A DNA stretch of 64,000 nucleotides, taken from positions 1-64,000 of the forward strand of contig NMRA01000896.1 of assembly GCA_002633005.1 (NCBI GenBank). Reading direction: 5' to 3'. The notes beneath the pieces are model-generated. The model saw only the letters and a list, made by a program, of their open reading frames with translations. It was not told the origin of the DNA and made no database searches. This document shows positions 12,101-20,865 of this stretch, in pieces. The translations under genes and the position numbers were made by a program. Source of the DNA: Phoronis australis (lineage: Eukaryota > Phoronida > Phoronidae). Position 1 is the stretch's first letter; every line of letters begins with the position of its first letter.

Positions 12101-15100
12101 CTGAACTAATTTTGAATCCTTTAATATTGCTGCCATTCCTTAACATGGTAGGTGCGATCCTAGCATGAAGTGTGAATAGGTATGGTGACACTGAATCATC
12201 CTGAAGACAACTTCGCCTTATAGGAAAATATTCAGAGATGATACCATGTTGAATCTCACTAAGATGAGCGTCGTTTTCCAACAAGTAGTCCCTCTGAATT
12301 AGACAGTGTGCAAAATTAAAAATGAGAAAATGTAAATAAAATTCCAGGACACAGAATCAAAAGCTTTTTCAAAGTCTACGAACAACACCAGCTGAGCTGA
12401 GTGTAATGCCTTAAAATATAAATGGTTTTGAATCTTCTTGTGTTACCGTCATGGTAGGCTTCAAACCATGGTATGTCAATTTTGATATGTCTTGTTTATT
12501 CATTTATTGAATGAATTTTTCTACGGACCATATCAAATGCAAACCACCCCAAACTCAAACCTCAACCACCAAACACGATATAACTTAAAATTATAAAAGT
12601 AGTATTGATTTGGAAGTGTTGTTTGTAACAAATTATTGGCATCTTGCAATTCAGCTTTCACTTTTAACATCTTGTGATTCAACTTTCACCTTTGACATCT
12701 CGTGATTCAACTTTCACCTTTGGCATATTGTGATTCAACTTTCACCTTTGACATCTTTTGATTCAACTTTCACCTTTGACATCTTTTGATTCAACTTTCA
12801 CCTTTGACATTTTATTAAACTTTCACCTTTGGCAGCTTGTGATTCAACTTTCTCCTTTGACTGCATGTGATTCCACTTTCAACTTATACATCTTGCTGAG
12901 CTCGATATAAGTGAGTAAACTCTTGAGAATGTGAATGTAAAAGGTAAAATACGAGTAGAGAATTTACCTCTCTTGTGCAAGCGCCGAGCCGACGTCTGGC
13001 ATGTTGTTTTTTTGGTCGCCACTTTATGAGCCCAAATCCTGGAATATGAGTTGCAAATATGCCATCACTCGTAGTTCCAAGCAGACAGTTTTGCCTGTGT
13101 TGAGTGCAGTCTTGGGCTCTCAAAATCCCATTGTGGTCATAATGCACATACTAAACAGCTCAAAATGTTTTTTTTTTGTCAGAAAGATAGTGAAATGAAT
13201 ATAAGTCACTCTTTGTATTTCGCTTCTTTGTTGCAGGATCGTCAGGGAATACCAACAACACTGTACAGTATCAAGTGGTTTATGCAATGCTTTTTAGACA
13301 GGGTGAGAATTTTTGTATTCAAGTACAGTATCAATGGTATAGCCCTAAAGTTAAACTTTGAAACATGATTTGGATTTGAAGGTGTGAAAGACAGCCATTT
13401 AAATCTACAGAAGAGCTGGCCAGTATTATTTGTTCAGTATGCTCTCTCTTGAACTCCTGTGATGCCCTCTTTTGTTTGCCAGGACAGATGTCTCCTGTCA
13501 CATTGGTAAATAACTGATTTAAGAAGGTCTTACATAGGACCACTACATACAACAGGGTAGAGTTTTAACAAATCTTTGTGTGCAGTATTTGTCTGTACAC
13601 TGTGAGTACACTGGGGAGTTTTTGCATATTCCCCAGCCTCTCAAACATTTGAATGCAGTACTAAATTATCTCACATCACTGGAAGACTTGTTGTACATTG
13701 ACATAAGTTAGTGAATGTATGACCATTTGCCTTGTTGTGAGATGGCGTATTGCTAGTGTGAACAGGTCTTTGATTATATGTGAGACCTTGTGTCATGTTT
13801 ATAGCTGGCGTAGTGCAAGTGTGAACAGGCCTTTAGTTATATGTGAGACCTTGTGTCATGTTTATAGCTGGCGTAGTGCAAGTGTGAACAGGCCTTAAGT
13901 TATATGTGAGACCTTGTGTCATGTTTATAGCTGGCGTATTGCAAGTGTGTGCAGCTCTTTGTGTTCTTAAATGATATGTTGTTTCTGCTGCAGGTGCCCT
14001 TCACTTTAACTCTCCGCCTCTGGGACATCTACATGTTGGACGGTGAAGCGGTGCTAACTGCCATGTCGTACAACATCCTCAAGATGTTCAAAAGTATGTA
14101 GACATGACATTGGATTGTTGGAGTGGTTCACTGGAGCTTGAGCAGTAATGGAGACAAACAGACAATTCTCGATTTCAAACATAATATGGCAAAAATGTGG
14201 ACTTACATGTGCATAGTTAAATTTCGTAATAAATTTTTTTTTTTGAAAAAGTTAAGCTTCATTGTTAGCATGGTATGTGGTGTAAAACAAAGGATTGTGG
14301 GAAATTGATTATCCCAAGCAACACTGCCAGTGTAATTTATATAGTCGATGTGTCATTGTAATATAACTTGTTTGGATGTGACTATCCTGAGTGTGGTTGT
14401 TTGTTTCAGATAAACTGGTGAGGATGGAGATGGAAAACGTCGTGCACTTCTTGCAGCAAACTCTTGAGGAGAACTTTGGGTATGCTGATGACATTGTCAT
14501 CAACGAGTTGAAACAGCGCATGATTGAGTTGCGCAAGGCAAAGATGGACCTTCCACCCAAGGGAGAAAACTACCAGAACGAACAACCGAAGCTGCCATTT
14601 GGCATCGAGATCCGGCCAAGCATTGATCACGTGTTGGGTCGACGAATAGCGCACGAGGATCAAGAGGCACTGATGAAGAGGGCGGAGCTGAATTTGGAAG
14701 ACGTACAGAAAGAACGTGAGCGTATCACACAGGACTCGGGGGTTGACTCACAGTCACAGTATGATGCTTACTCGCAGTATACGGCAGACTCAAGGGCTTC
14801 CTTCACGGGGGGTAACTCTCTTGCGTCTTTTGCTGCGACTTCAAGGACTTCGTTTGGCTATGAAACTTCGGATATCGATAGCACAATTATGTCGAATAGC
14901 CGGTATTTCGAACAGTATGCTAGCGATCAGAACATTAGCGGTGCCTTGTCTGGGGAGTTATCTACCCCTGTTGTGGAGAGTTACATTCCTCCGTCGGAGG
15001 ATGTTGTCAATACGCCAACTCGGCATTCAGGCAATTCGCAGATATCCCAGTATGACAATGTGGATGGGACGATGAATGGAGAATCATATGAGTTAGAAAT

Positions 15101-15374
15101 GGAAGCCTCCCTGGAGAACATGGACAGTCAAAGTAACAACGCCAGTTTCTTTGAGTCGAGCCCTACACCAGCACACCACCATCACCACCACCACCATCCG
15201 CAGAGATATACAGAGGAGCATTATCGCACAGAATTCATTATATCCGCTAACCGTGGCAAGTCCGTGTCACGTGAGACATCTCCGCCAATACCACAGTTTG
15301 AAAATGGATTTCCAACGACATCCCCACTTAAGCACAAACTTAGTCCGCGGAGAGAAAACCCTGTGTTCATTTAG
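3055..15374 (+). CDS. USP6NL: USP6NL (RN-tre)-like TBC-domain Rab GTPase-activating protein, 5'-partial, 10 exons
   Basis: Gene-level entry. Joined exons give about 603 residues in one continuous frame, ending at TAG 15372-15374. The order matches the USP6NL/RN-tre family: an N-terminal DRYGFL block, a TBC domain from about residue 60 to 290, then a low-complexity tail. TBC catalytic features are visible: the arginine finger in IDLDVNRT (exon at 8576) and the glutamine finger in YCQGMSQ (exon at 9370). Family members stimulate GTP hydrolysis by Rab5-type GTPases in endocytosis and receptor trafficking; that role is inferred from homology. The tail (14410-15374) is Ser/Gln-rich, has a run of eight histidines near 15176-15199, and is shorter than in vertebrate USP6NL. 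The start codon is not in the window: the first exon here begins in phase 0 after an acceptor. Exon 6 is present twice because of an assembly join at 11117. Confidence 0.9.
3422..3620. repeat. MITE-like inverted repeat, about 200 bp
   Basis: The left arm (ctataaaccattctcaag, 3429-3446) has its reverse complement (cttgagaatggtttatag) near 3594-3611, about 150 bp apart. It lies in an intron of the USP6NL-like gene, codes for nothing, and fits a small non-autonomous DNA transposon. Confidence 0.6.
4290..4660 (-). pseudogene. Degenerate C-terminal fragment of a non-LTR retrotransposon ORF2
   Basis: Read on the minus strand, one frame gives [17 protein letters not shown], then SPVCPE, an in-frame stop, then [15 protein letters not shown]. 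The pattern LTGH...C..C....ET..HL...CP is typical of the C-terminal region of LINE ORF2 proteins after the RNase H domain. At least two in-frame stops break it. It lies antisense in an intron of the USP6NL-like gene. Confidence 0.6.
5618..5765. repeat. MITE-like hairpin, about 145 bp
   Basis: The left arm contains tctcataaaatcagtctcg and then aggatttcatttcc; the right arm contains ggaaatgaaattctgtctcg and then cagattttatgaga, as an imperfect reverse complement. Intronic and non-coding. Confidence 0.55.
5900..5939 (+). CDS. USP6NL: USP6NL-like exon, 40 nt
   Basis: Acceptor atttcag ends at 5899 and donor gtacgc starts at 5940. Together with the split codon it reads [14 protein letters not shown], continuing directly from GFL as in the family. 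The exon is very short and recognisable only from phase and homology. Confidence 0.82.
6821..7155 (+). repeat. Minisatellite, 22-bp unit, about 15 copies
   Basis: The unit is close to atatggttgcttatttagga plus two bases. Copies start at 6821, 6843, 6865 and 6887, an exact 22-bp step, and diverge towards 7155. The array ends about 70 bp before the USP6NL-like exon at 7227. Confidence 0.9.
7227..7415 (+). CDS. USP6NL: USP6NL-like exon, start of TBC domain
   Basis: Acceptor ttgtag ends at 7226 and donor gtgagg starts at 7416; phase 0 on both sides, 63 codons. It holds the TBC opening motif [14 protein letters not shown] (family form: YKGIP..LRG.VW). Confidence 0.93.
8085..8505 (+). repeat. Minisatellite with 122-bp higher-order unit
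   Basis: The core ctatcgccatc.gttggtacc recurs at 8091, 8153, 8213, 8275 and 8335, with two more diverged copies to about 8450. Steps alternate 62, 60, 62, 60 bp and two sub-types alternate, so the repeat grew as a dimer. It ends about 70 bp before the exon at 8576. Confidence 0.88.
8576..8685 (+). CDS. USP6NL: USP6NL-like exon with TBC arginine finger
   Basis: Acceptor ttttag ends at 8575 and donor gtaagc starts at 8686; phase 0 in, phase 2 out. It contains [15 protein letters not shown], the IxxDxxR motif that supplies the catalytic arginine, followed by [11 protein letters not shown]. Confidence 0.94.
9370..9484 (+). CDS. USP6NL: USP6NL-like exon with TBC glutamine finger
   Basis: Acceptor gttacag ends at 9369 and donor gtgagt starts at 9485. 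It contains [19 protein letters not shown], the YxQ glutamine-finger motif, very close to vertebrate USP6NL. Phase 2 in, phase 0 out. Confidence 0.95.
9768..10330. mobile_element. Non-autonomous DNA transposon with about 80-bp terminal inverted repeats
   Basis: The left end (about 9768-9850, with acccactgcccatatttttc and ccaacccatgacccataatt) is the near-exact reverse complement of the right end (about 10243-10330). The internal 390 bp have no coding sequence. It is intronic in the USP6NL-like gene. No clear target-site duplication was identified. Confidence 0.75.
10670..10724 (+). CDS. USP6NL: USP6NL-like exon (DAFWGL), first of two near-identical copies
   Basis: Acceptor cttacag ends at 10669 and donor gtgagc starts at 10725. 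It reads [10 protein letters not shown] then MMHG. The same 55 nt recur at 11237-11291 within a duplicated segment around a single N, so only one copy belongs in the mRNA. Confidence 0.85.
11073..11116 (+). pseudogene. Truncated copy of the next USP6NL-like exon, cut by assembly N
   Basis: The first 44 nt of the exon that is complete at 11640-11734, up to FQD, stop at the single N at 11117. The sequence after the N restarts at a copy of 10537. This is an assembly join rather than a biological truncation. Confidence 0.8.
11237..11291 (+). CDS. USP6NL: USP6NL-like exon (DAFWGL), second copy
   Basis: Identical in coding sequence to 10670-10724 and followed by the complete downstream exon at 11640. 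Flanking introns differ from the first copy by scattered SNPs, as expected of the other haplotype. Confidence 0.85.
11640..11734 (+). CDS. USP6NL: USP6NL-like exon ([14 protein letters not shown])
   Basis: Acceptor atttcag ends at 11639 and donor gtgagt starts at 11735. Phase 1 in, phase 0 out. [15 protein letters not shown] is nearly identical to the vertebrate family member. Confidence 0.94.
12060..12415 (-). pseudogene. Reverse transcriptase fragment of a non-LTR retrotransposon
   Basis: On the minus strand, 12410-12340 reads [13 protein letters not shown], which is RT motif A with its catalytic aspartate. Further along, in the 12284-12060 frame, come SPYLF (motif B region, normally QGDPLSPYLF), IKGFK and QYANDT, a decayed form of the QYADDT active site. 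Frames shift between the blocks and the middle is shortened. The insertion is antisense to the host gene, and the YADD-to-YAND change marks it as dead. Confidence 0.75.
12640..12895 (+). repeat. Minisatellite, about 28-bp unit
   Basis: Copies of gattcaactttcacctttg followed by acatcttgt repeat about eight times with small length changes. Intronic, about 340 bp before the exon at 13237. Confidence 0.85.
13237..13302 (+). CDS. USP6NL: USP6NL-like exon ([12 protein letters not shown])
   Basis: Acceptor ttgcag ends at 13236 and donor gtgaga starts at 13303; 22 codons, phase 0 on both sides. WFMQCFLDR matches the TBC motif WFFQCFLDR. Confidence 0.94.
13735..13958 (+). repeat. Minisatellite, 63-bp unit, about 3.5 copies
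   Basis: The string tggcgta recurs at 13743, 13806, 13869 and 13932, an exact 63-bp step, with the body gtgtgaacaggcctttagtt and gagaccttgtgtcatgttta. It stops about 35 bp before the exon at 13994. Confidence 0.9.
13994..14093 (+). CDS. USP6NL: USP6NL-like exon, end of TBC domain
   Basis: Acceptor ctgcag ends at 13993 and donor gtatgt starts at 14094; phase 0 in, phase 1 out. It reads [18 protein letters not shown] then [11 protein letters not shown], the TBC C-terminal helices. Confidence 0.94.
14410..15374 (+). CDS. USP6NL: USP6NL-like last coding exon, Ser/Gln/His-rich tail
   Basis: Acceptor tttcag ends at 14409; the exon runs to TAG at 15372-15374. The first 60 or so residues ([18 protein letters not shown], then KAKMDLP) still match the family. 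The rest is low complexity with many Ser, Gln and Tyr, a poly-His run and a final NPVFI. Confidence 0.93.
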
Positions 15375-18300
15375 GCTGGGTCTGGATTTTGACGTGACTT
15401 CCAATCGAACCACACGAGAAGTGGTGCTGTAAATTATTGAAGTAACCATTTCATATTGCGCCATGACTGGAGTTTGTTTTAAAGTGTTTCAACAACTTAA
15501 ACTTTCTATTTGTAATTGAGGATTTATCGGATATGTTTGAAAATCAAAATGACCATACTAGAACGTTGTATATACAACAGTTTTTATAGCTGCTGGTCAC
15601 AACTCATCTTGATGTCTTGAACAGTGTATGTATACTGCAGTGTTCATAGTTGGTGACGACCTGACTTTATGTCTTGAACATTAATTATCTGCAGTGTTTA
15701 TAGGTGGTGATGACTTTCTTGATGTTTTGAACAGTGTATATATACTGCAGTGTTTATAGCTGGTGAGGAGGTGAGATGACGTTTTGAACAGTGTATATAT
15801 ACTGCAGTGTTTATAACTGGTGCCGAGGTGACGTGATGTTTTGAACAGTGTATATATACTGCAGTGTTTATAGATGGTGAGGAGGTGAGATGACGTTTTG
15901 AACAGCGTATATATACTGCAGTGTTTATAACTGGTGCTGAGGTGACCTGATGTTTTGAACAGTGTATATATACTGCAGTGTTTATAGATGGTGAGGAGGT
16001 GAGATGACGTTTTGAACAGCGTATATATACTGCAGTGTTTATAACTGGTGCCGAGGTGACATGATGTTTTGAACAGTGTATATATACTGCAGTGTTTATA
16101 GCTGCTGGTCTTGACAGTTTGATACTGTATGGGGCGGTATCTTTGTAAAGTCACAATTTTTACTATTTAAAACAAATGTGTTGTGAATTGTTCAAAGACA
16201 TGGTTTGGTGTAGCTACTATCTGTTTACTGTTTGGAAACCACGGAATGAGGATGAAATTGACCATGTGGTTTTGAAGATGTCAGTAAAACACTTTTGTCT
16301 ATAGTTTGTATTATTTATGATGTATATAATGTAATACTAATGTACTGTTATGGTATTGAGTGTTCTACTGTGAGGAGATGTCGTGTAATGCTTTGGCAAT
16401 CAAATGTGCAATCCCTTTAGATTTTCTCAAAAAACCAATGGTATGAACGGGAACGTCTTGATAAAGTTGCTTTTCATCTTCCCGTTGCTGTCACCAGGGA
16501 GCTTGGTTCAGTCTTTAGGACAAGCTGGCATCCACAGTATTTGAACGATTGTGAACCATACAGAGTTACTCAGACTACCAGAACAATACAGCTCATGCTT
16601 TCATTGACACATCTGCACTTATGAGCATGGCGCAGGAACCTGTAAACTGGATTCACCAGGTCACAAATGCCACTCAACCTCACACACCTAAGCATAACAA
16701 AGCATGGGTGATGGACCACAAGCAGGGCTCTGGCTGGCTCAGGGAGTCTTGGCTGAATCGCGCATGTGATTCTTAGCTTGTGACTCTATAAGCTGTGGTT
16801 TATTATTGCTAAAGTATGTTTTGTGAGTGTGGGTGGTGTTTGTATGCCAATCATCGGAGTTATAGGCCCCAGCCAAACCATGTTAATGAGTAGGTGAGCT
16901 GTGTTCAGATAGCCTGTGGAGTCATTAAAACTAGGTTTCCCCAAGATCGTAAAGAATAATGGTGACGCCAAATCCTCCGTCAAACCTAGCCAACTGTACA
17001 AATGAATAAAAAGTGCACTGTGGTAACATTGCTATAGTCCTAAAGAATGAACCGAGAATGAAAGAATATGTCATTATTCCATCTGTCAGGTCTACGGAAA
17101 CATTGCTGTTTTTTCCTGCCCAATACTAAAATGCTCCTGGATATATCTGTGTGTGAGCTGTGAATAGCCACATAAATTCCACTCAGAAGTTGTGATGGCC
17201 ATGTGACAGAGACTGAAAAGAATGTCTCTGCTAAGGACTCGGAAGTTAGTTGAAGTTATTTGCAGCTGTTCTCATTCAGATACAAATTTATTTGTAGTGT
17301 ACAGCCTTGCAGTCTTCAACCATCATATACAAAACGGGCATTCTGATTACAGAAAAATATTGTTAGTGAGAAGGTGGCATGGTTCTTGAGAGAGTAAAGC
17401 TGGGTACCTTCCTGCAGTCCTCTTGGGTCTGAAGTGTACACTATTTATTTGTCCTTTCAGACAGTCGTGTATGATAGAACTGACAGCAGTCGACACTTAA
17501 GTTATGACTTGTTCTGCGGTCATGACAATTGTTTAGAACAGTTAAGGTGTGCTTACACACCTTAATTTTTTGGGGAAATTGTTCTTGCCTATAAATATTG
17601 TGATTTTGCAGTAATTCGCCGAATAGGACTAGTGGCGCTGTCTGGATACGATTTTCTTGCCTGTTTGCCATTATTTTCTGTTTAGTACTGTAATACATTA
17701 TTGGCCATTTTACAGATCTCGGAAGAGAAAATGTATGTGTTACTAATATGAACATTTATCTTCGGATAGGGACACTTAGTTCCTCGTCATTGTCACTTTT
17801 AATTTGGCCTGGTTTCTCTTGGCTACGTAGCTAAAACTAGGGAGTTTGTGTGACATGAGTACTTAACGTAGCGCCACCTACCTGTTGCAACGAAGGAGCA
17901 CAATGTTGCATGTTATGCATACCGTGTTTAACTCTTCTTTGCCCAGACAACATCCTGCGCTGTCAGTAAAATGGCCAATTGTCAATCTTACCAATTGCAT
18001 TAGTATCAATGTCTGTCACGTATTGTTCACTTGGTTTTTGTCATCGTGTGGTCGATTTTTTAGTTGTGCGGTTTTGCTTCCTGTCAAACCCTCTGGTTTC
18101 TAGATTGAACTGATAGGAAATGTACTACTATTTTCCAGTCTTCCAGATTACTGACATAATAAGTGACTTTGGTTTTAGTAGATGTACTATGTCTAGTTTT
18201 ATAACTGAATGTCTTATATGGAGTAATCGACACTGAATACATTGAATATGATAAAACGAGGAACCTTCTTTTGTACTTTGTAATTCCTGATGTAACATAA

Positions 18301-18519
18301 GCAGCGTGAGGTAGTTTGATGACACCATGACACATTGAGCTTCTAGTTTGTCCAAAGGGCATGCCACTTGTCAGTGCTTTTCACCTCAAGAATATTAGCT
18401 TGCCTGGGCAGAAGTGTTACCTACACGTATGTATGACGTCATTGCATTGTTATTCAAAGCGGATCCGGAGTGTGTTGTAGGTGATATAGCTAAGTTAATG
18501 TGAGAATTCAAGATCTGAA
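15375..18519 (+). other. 3' UTR of USP6NL-like gene and intergenic space before PDE10-like gene
   Basis: Contains the 57-bp tandem repeat (15600-16110) and otherwise unremarkable AT-rich sequence. An AATAAA at 17005-17010 is one possible poly(A) signal. No exon was recognised. The sequence just before the PDE start (18440-18519) could be its 5' UTR. Confidence 0.5.
15600..16110 (+). repeat. 57-bp tandem repeat in the 3' UTR, about nine copies
   Basis: The core tatatatactgcagtgtttata recurs with ctgcag at 15635, 15689, 15745, 15802, 15859, 15916, 15973, 16030 and 16087. From 15745 on, every step is exactly 57 bp. Since 57 is 19 codons, the minus strand stays open for 157 codons as a 19-residue repeat, which I treat as a by-product. 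It begins about 230 bp after the stop codon of the USP6NL-like gene. Confidence 0.93.
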
Positions 18520-20865
18520 ATGGATGACAAGTTCCAACGTCAGTTTGAGGCGTGTTTAAGAGACAATCCAGCGTTATTAGAAGATTTAATCTTGCAAAAT
18601 GTCCCAACTAAAACTCTTCAAGTTTGGTTGAACAAAAGTTTCGTGTACCGCACTGAATGTAGTTCCAAACCGTCGCCTGCTAGCTTGCTTGACGCGAGAT
18701 ATTCCTCGACCAACATACAGGAACTGGAGAGGTACCTGATCAATGAGGCGCAGTTGGAATTGCAAGTGTGCCGGTATTTTTACACGGCCCACGTTTTGTT
18801 GCACGACGCCTTAAAACTTCTCCGAATCGCGACCCTTGCGGATACGGCAACTTTGTATGTTAACGACAATGGAGCGGACCAAGACGTGCAAATCGACAAG
18901 TCCATAGGCAAAGATGGGTCGTGTACAAATGTCAAACAACAGGTTAATAGCGTTGTTAAACTGGTGGCAAAGAATGGCGTCTCGCTGTTCTTGCCTGACG
19001 TCAGTAAAGATTCCAGATTCAGACAACCGGCGTCTTTACTGGAGGAAGAAAAACGGTCCCTTATTTGTATCCCAATCATCTTCCCCAACGGGTCCAAATC
19101 GGGCGTCATAGAATTGTCCAGAAATTCTCAGTCATTGCCGTTTACGAATGAAGAGTTCCAAGTGGCCAACAGCGTCATAGCTCTAATGAGTGTGGCTTTA
19201 CACCAAACTAGAAACGTCAAGCATCTTTCTGCACAGAAAGATCTCGACAACTTTCTGTTGCTTGTAACAAAGAAGATGTTTAATGAAGTACCGAACTTTG
19301 ACGACTTGTTATTGTCGATTGTTACCTATACAAAAACTCTCGTCGCGGCGGAATGCTGTTCGGTCTTTCTCCTTGACGGAAAAGGAAACTTGTATCCCGA
19401 AGTGTTCGATGAACGAGAAGTTGATGAAAGAGGGAACTCTGTTTATTCGAGAAAAAGAAAGGACATGAAATTCCCAGCGAGGACTGGTATTATCGGCCAT
19501 GCGATAGAGATGCGTGAAAGCGTGAACGTGAAGAATGCGCGATCCGATGAACGGTTTTGTCCAGACTTTGATAACGTGACGAATTACATCACTAAAAGTG
19601 TGTTGGCTGTTCCCATATTCCAGAAGAACGAAGTAGTGGGTGCTGTTGAAGCTATCAATAAAACATTTGGCGAATGCTTCACTGAAAAGGACGAAGAAAC
19701 GTTAAAGAAATTCGCCGTGCATTTTTCATTGGCCGTGAACTTCTGGAAGGTCTGCGAGACGGCTCGTAGAAGGGAGAGTGAGGCGAGTGTTGTTAAGGAG
19801 CAGCTCTTGTATCATTCGTGCTTAGCAACAGTTTCTAACGGGAATGAATTGCCATCAATGCCGTCCACGCAGGAAATTCCTCCTCACTTTGAATACTTTG
19901 AGTTTTCCACGGCACACCACTTGAAAATTCTACCGCAGCTTTTCATGCACATGGTTCGCAAGAGATTCGGTGACAAGTTTGGCGTAGATAGTCTGGGTAG
20001 ATTCATTTTGGCAGTTCGGAAGAATTACCGTGACGTACCGTATCACAACTGGGAGCACGGGTTTCAGGTGACACATTGCATGTACTGTTTAATGCAGTCT
20101 ATTCAGAACGTTCATCTTTCTCAGTTTGAGGCAATGGGTTTACTGTTCGCATGTATCTCGCATGACGTGGACCACCGTGGATATAACAACACATTCTTTC
20201 AAAAAATGGAGCAGCCGTTGGCGGCCTTGTACAGTTCATCGGTAATGGAACAGCATCATTATCAGACGACACTGCTGATCTTGCAAGCAAACAACGTCTT
20301 TTGTTTTCTGGGGAAGGCGGAGTACGAGAGAATGCTTGAGGAGATCAGAGAGGCCATTATCGCGACAGACATGGCGCTGTACTTCTCCAATTGTGGAAAA
20401 TTACGAACCTTGCTCGATGAATGCTCCTTTGATATGGCCAATGAACAACATCGACGCATGGCAAAGAACCTGTTGATGACCGGATGTGACCTAGTGGGCT
20501 CGTGCAAAGACTGGCCCGACCAGGTGACAACAGTTAAGAAATTGTACGATGAATTTTACATTCAGGGAGACATCGAGAAGGAAAAGGGATTTGACCCGCT
20601 GCCATTCATGGATCGAAGTCAAAAAGACAACCTAGCAAGGCAACAGCTTCAGTTCTTGAATCACATTTGCCATCCTCTCTATTCTACTATTGCTGACATA
20701 TTCCCGTCCAGTAAACCGCTAGTAAACGCAGTTAATGGGAACATAAGAAAATGGCAACAAATTGTTAACGGAGAAATTGTACCGCCTTGGAATAACGAAA
20801 TACTCGATGACATTGGGAAGGACAGAAAGTGGGCATCACCAGTGGCTGGTACGAGTAAACGATAA
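18520..20865 (+). CDS. PDE10A-like: PDE10-like cyclic nucleotide phosphodiesterase, intronless
   Basis: A complete 781-residue frame, about the length of human PDE10A. Order: an N-terminal helix region, GAF-A (about 70-235), GAF-B (about 245-415), and a class I PDE catalytic domain (about 450-765). GAF-B carries the NKX5FX3DE signature (NKTFGECFTEKDE, from N380). Catalytic features are intact: YHNWEH (H509, H513), HDVDHRG (H548, D549), metal-ligand D657 in GCDL, and the purine-clamp glutamine near Q709. Wording of GAF-B and of the N-terminal helix is closest to PDE10 among PDE5/6/10/11. The expected reaction is hydrolysis of cAMP and/or cGMP to the 5' monophosphate; membrane or cytosol location cannot be told. 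The start ATG has a fair context (tgaaATGG) and no upstream in-frame alternative is needed. The coding region has no introns, unlike its neighbours and vertebrate PDE10A, which suggests an old retrocopy that has kept every key residue. Confidence 0.93.
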   Translation: MDDKFQRQFEACLRDNPALLEDLILQNVPTKTLQVWLNKSFVYRTECSSKPSPASLLDARYSSTNIQELERYLINEAQLELQVCRYFYTAHVLLHDALKLLRIATLADTATLYVNDNGADQDVQIDKSIGKDGSCTNVKQQVNSVVKLVAKNGVSLFLPDVSKDSRFRQPASLLEEEKRSLICIPIIFPNGSKSGVIELSRNSQSLPFTNEEFQVANSVIALMSVALHQTRNVKHLSAQKDLDNFLLLVTKKMFNEVPNFDDLLLSIVTYTKTLVAAECCSVFLLDGKGNLYPEVFDEREVDERGNSVYSRKRKDMKFPARTGIIGHAIEMRESVNVKNARSDERFCPDFDNVTNYITKSVLAVPIFQKNEVVGAVEAINKTFGECFTEKDEETLKKFAVHFSLAVNFWKVCETARRRESEASVVKEQLLYHSCLATVSNGNELPSMPSTQEIPPHFEYFEFSTAHHLKILPQLFMHMVRKRFGDKFGVDSLGRFILAVRKNYRDVPYHNWEHGFQVTHCMYCLMQSIQNVHLSQFEAMGLLFACISHDVDHRGYNNTFFQKMEQPLAALYSSSVMEQHHYQTTLLILQANNVFCFLGKAEYERMLEEIREAIIATDMALYFSNCGKLRTLLDECSFDMANEQHRRMAKNLLMTGCDLVGSCKDWPDQVTTVKKLYDEFYIQGDIEKEKGFDPLPFMDRSQKDNLARQQLQFLNHICHPLYSTIADIFPSSKPLVNAVNGNIRKWQQIVNGEIVPPWNNEILDDIGKDRKWASPVAGTSKR

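Noticed and set aside
14716-15432. Alternative plus-strand frames inside the USP6NL-like last exon
   Set aside because: Shadows of the real frame; they carry no family motifs.
15681-16154. 157-codon minus-strand open frame with a 19-residue repeat
   Set aside because: It is produced by the 57-bp tandem repeat (57 = 3 x 19); no start context, no homology, and it lies antisense to a 3' UTR.
17541-17566. Short palindrome aaggtgtgcttacacacctt
   Set aside because: Isolated 10-bp arms; too little to call an element or regulatory site.
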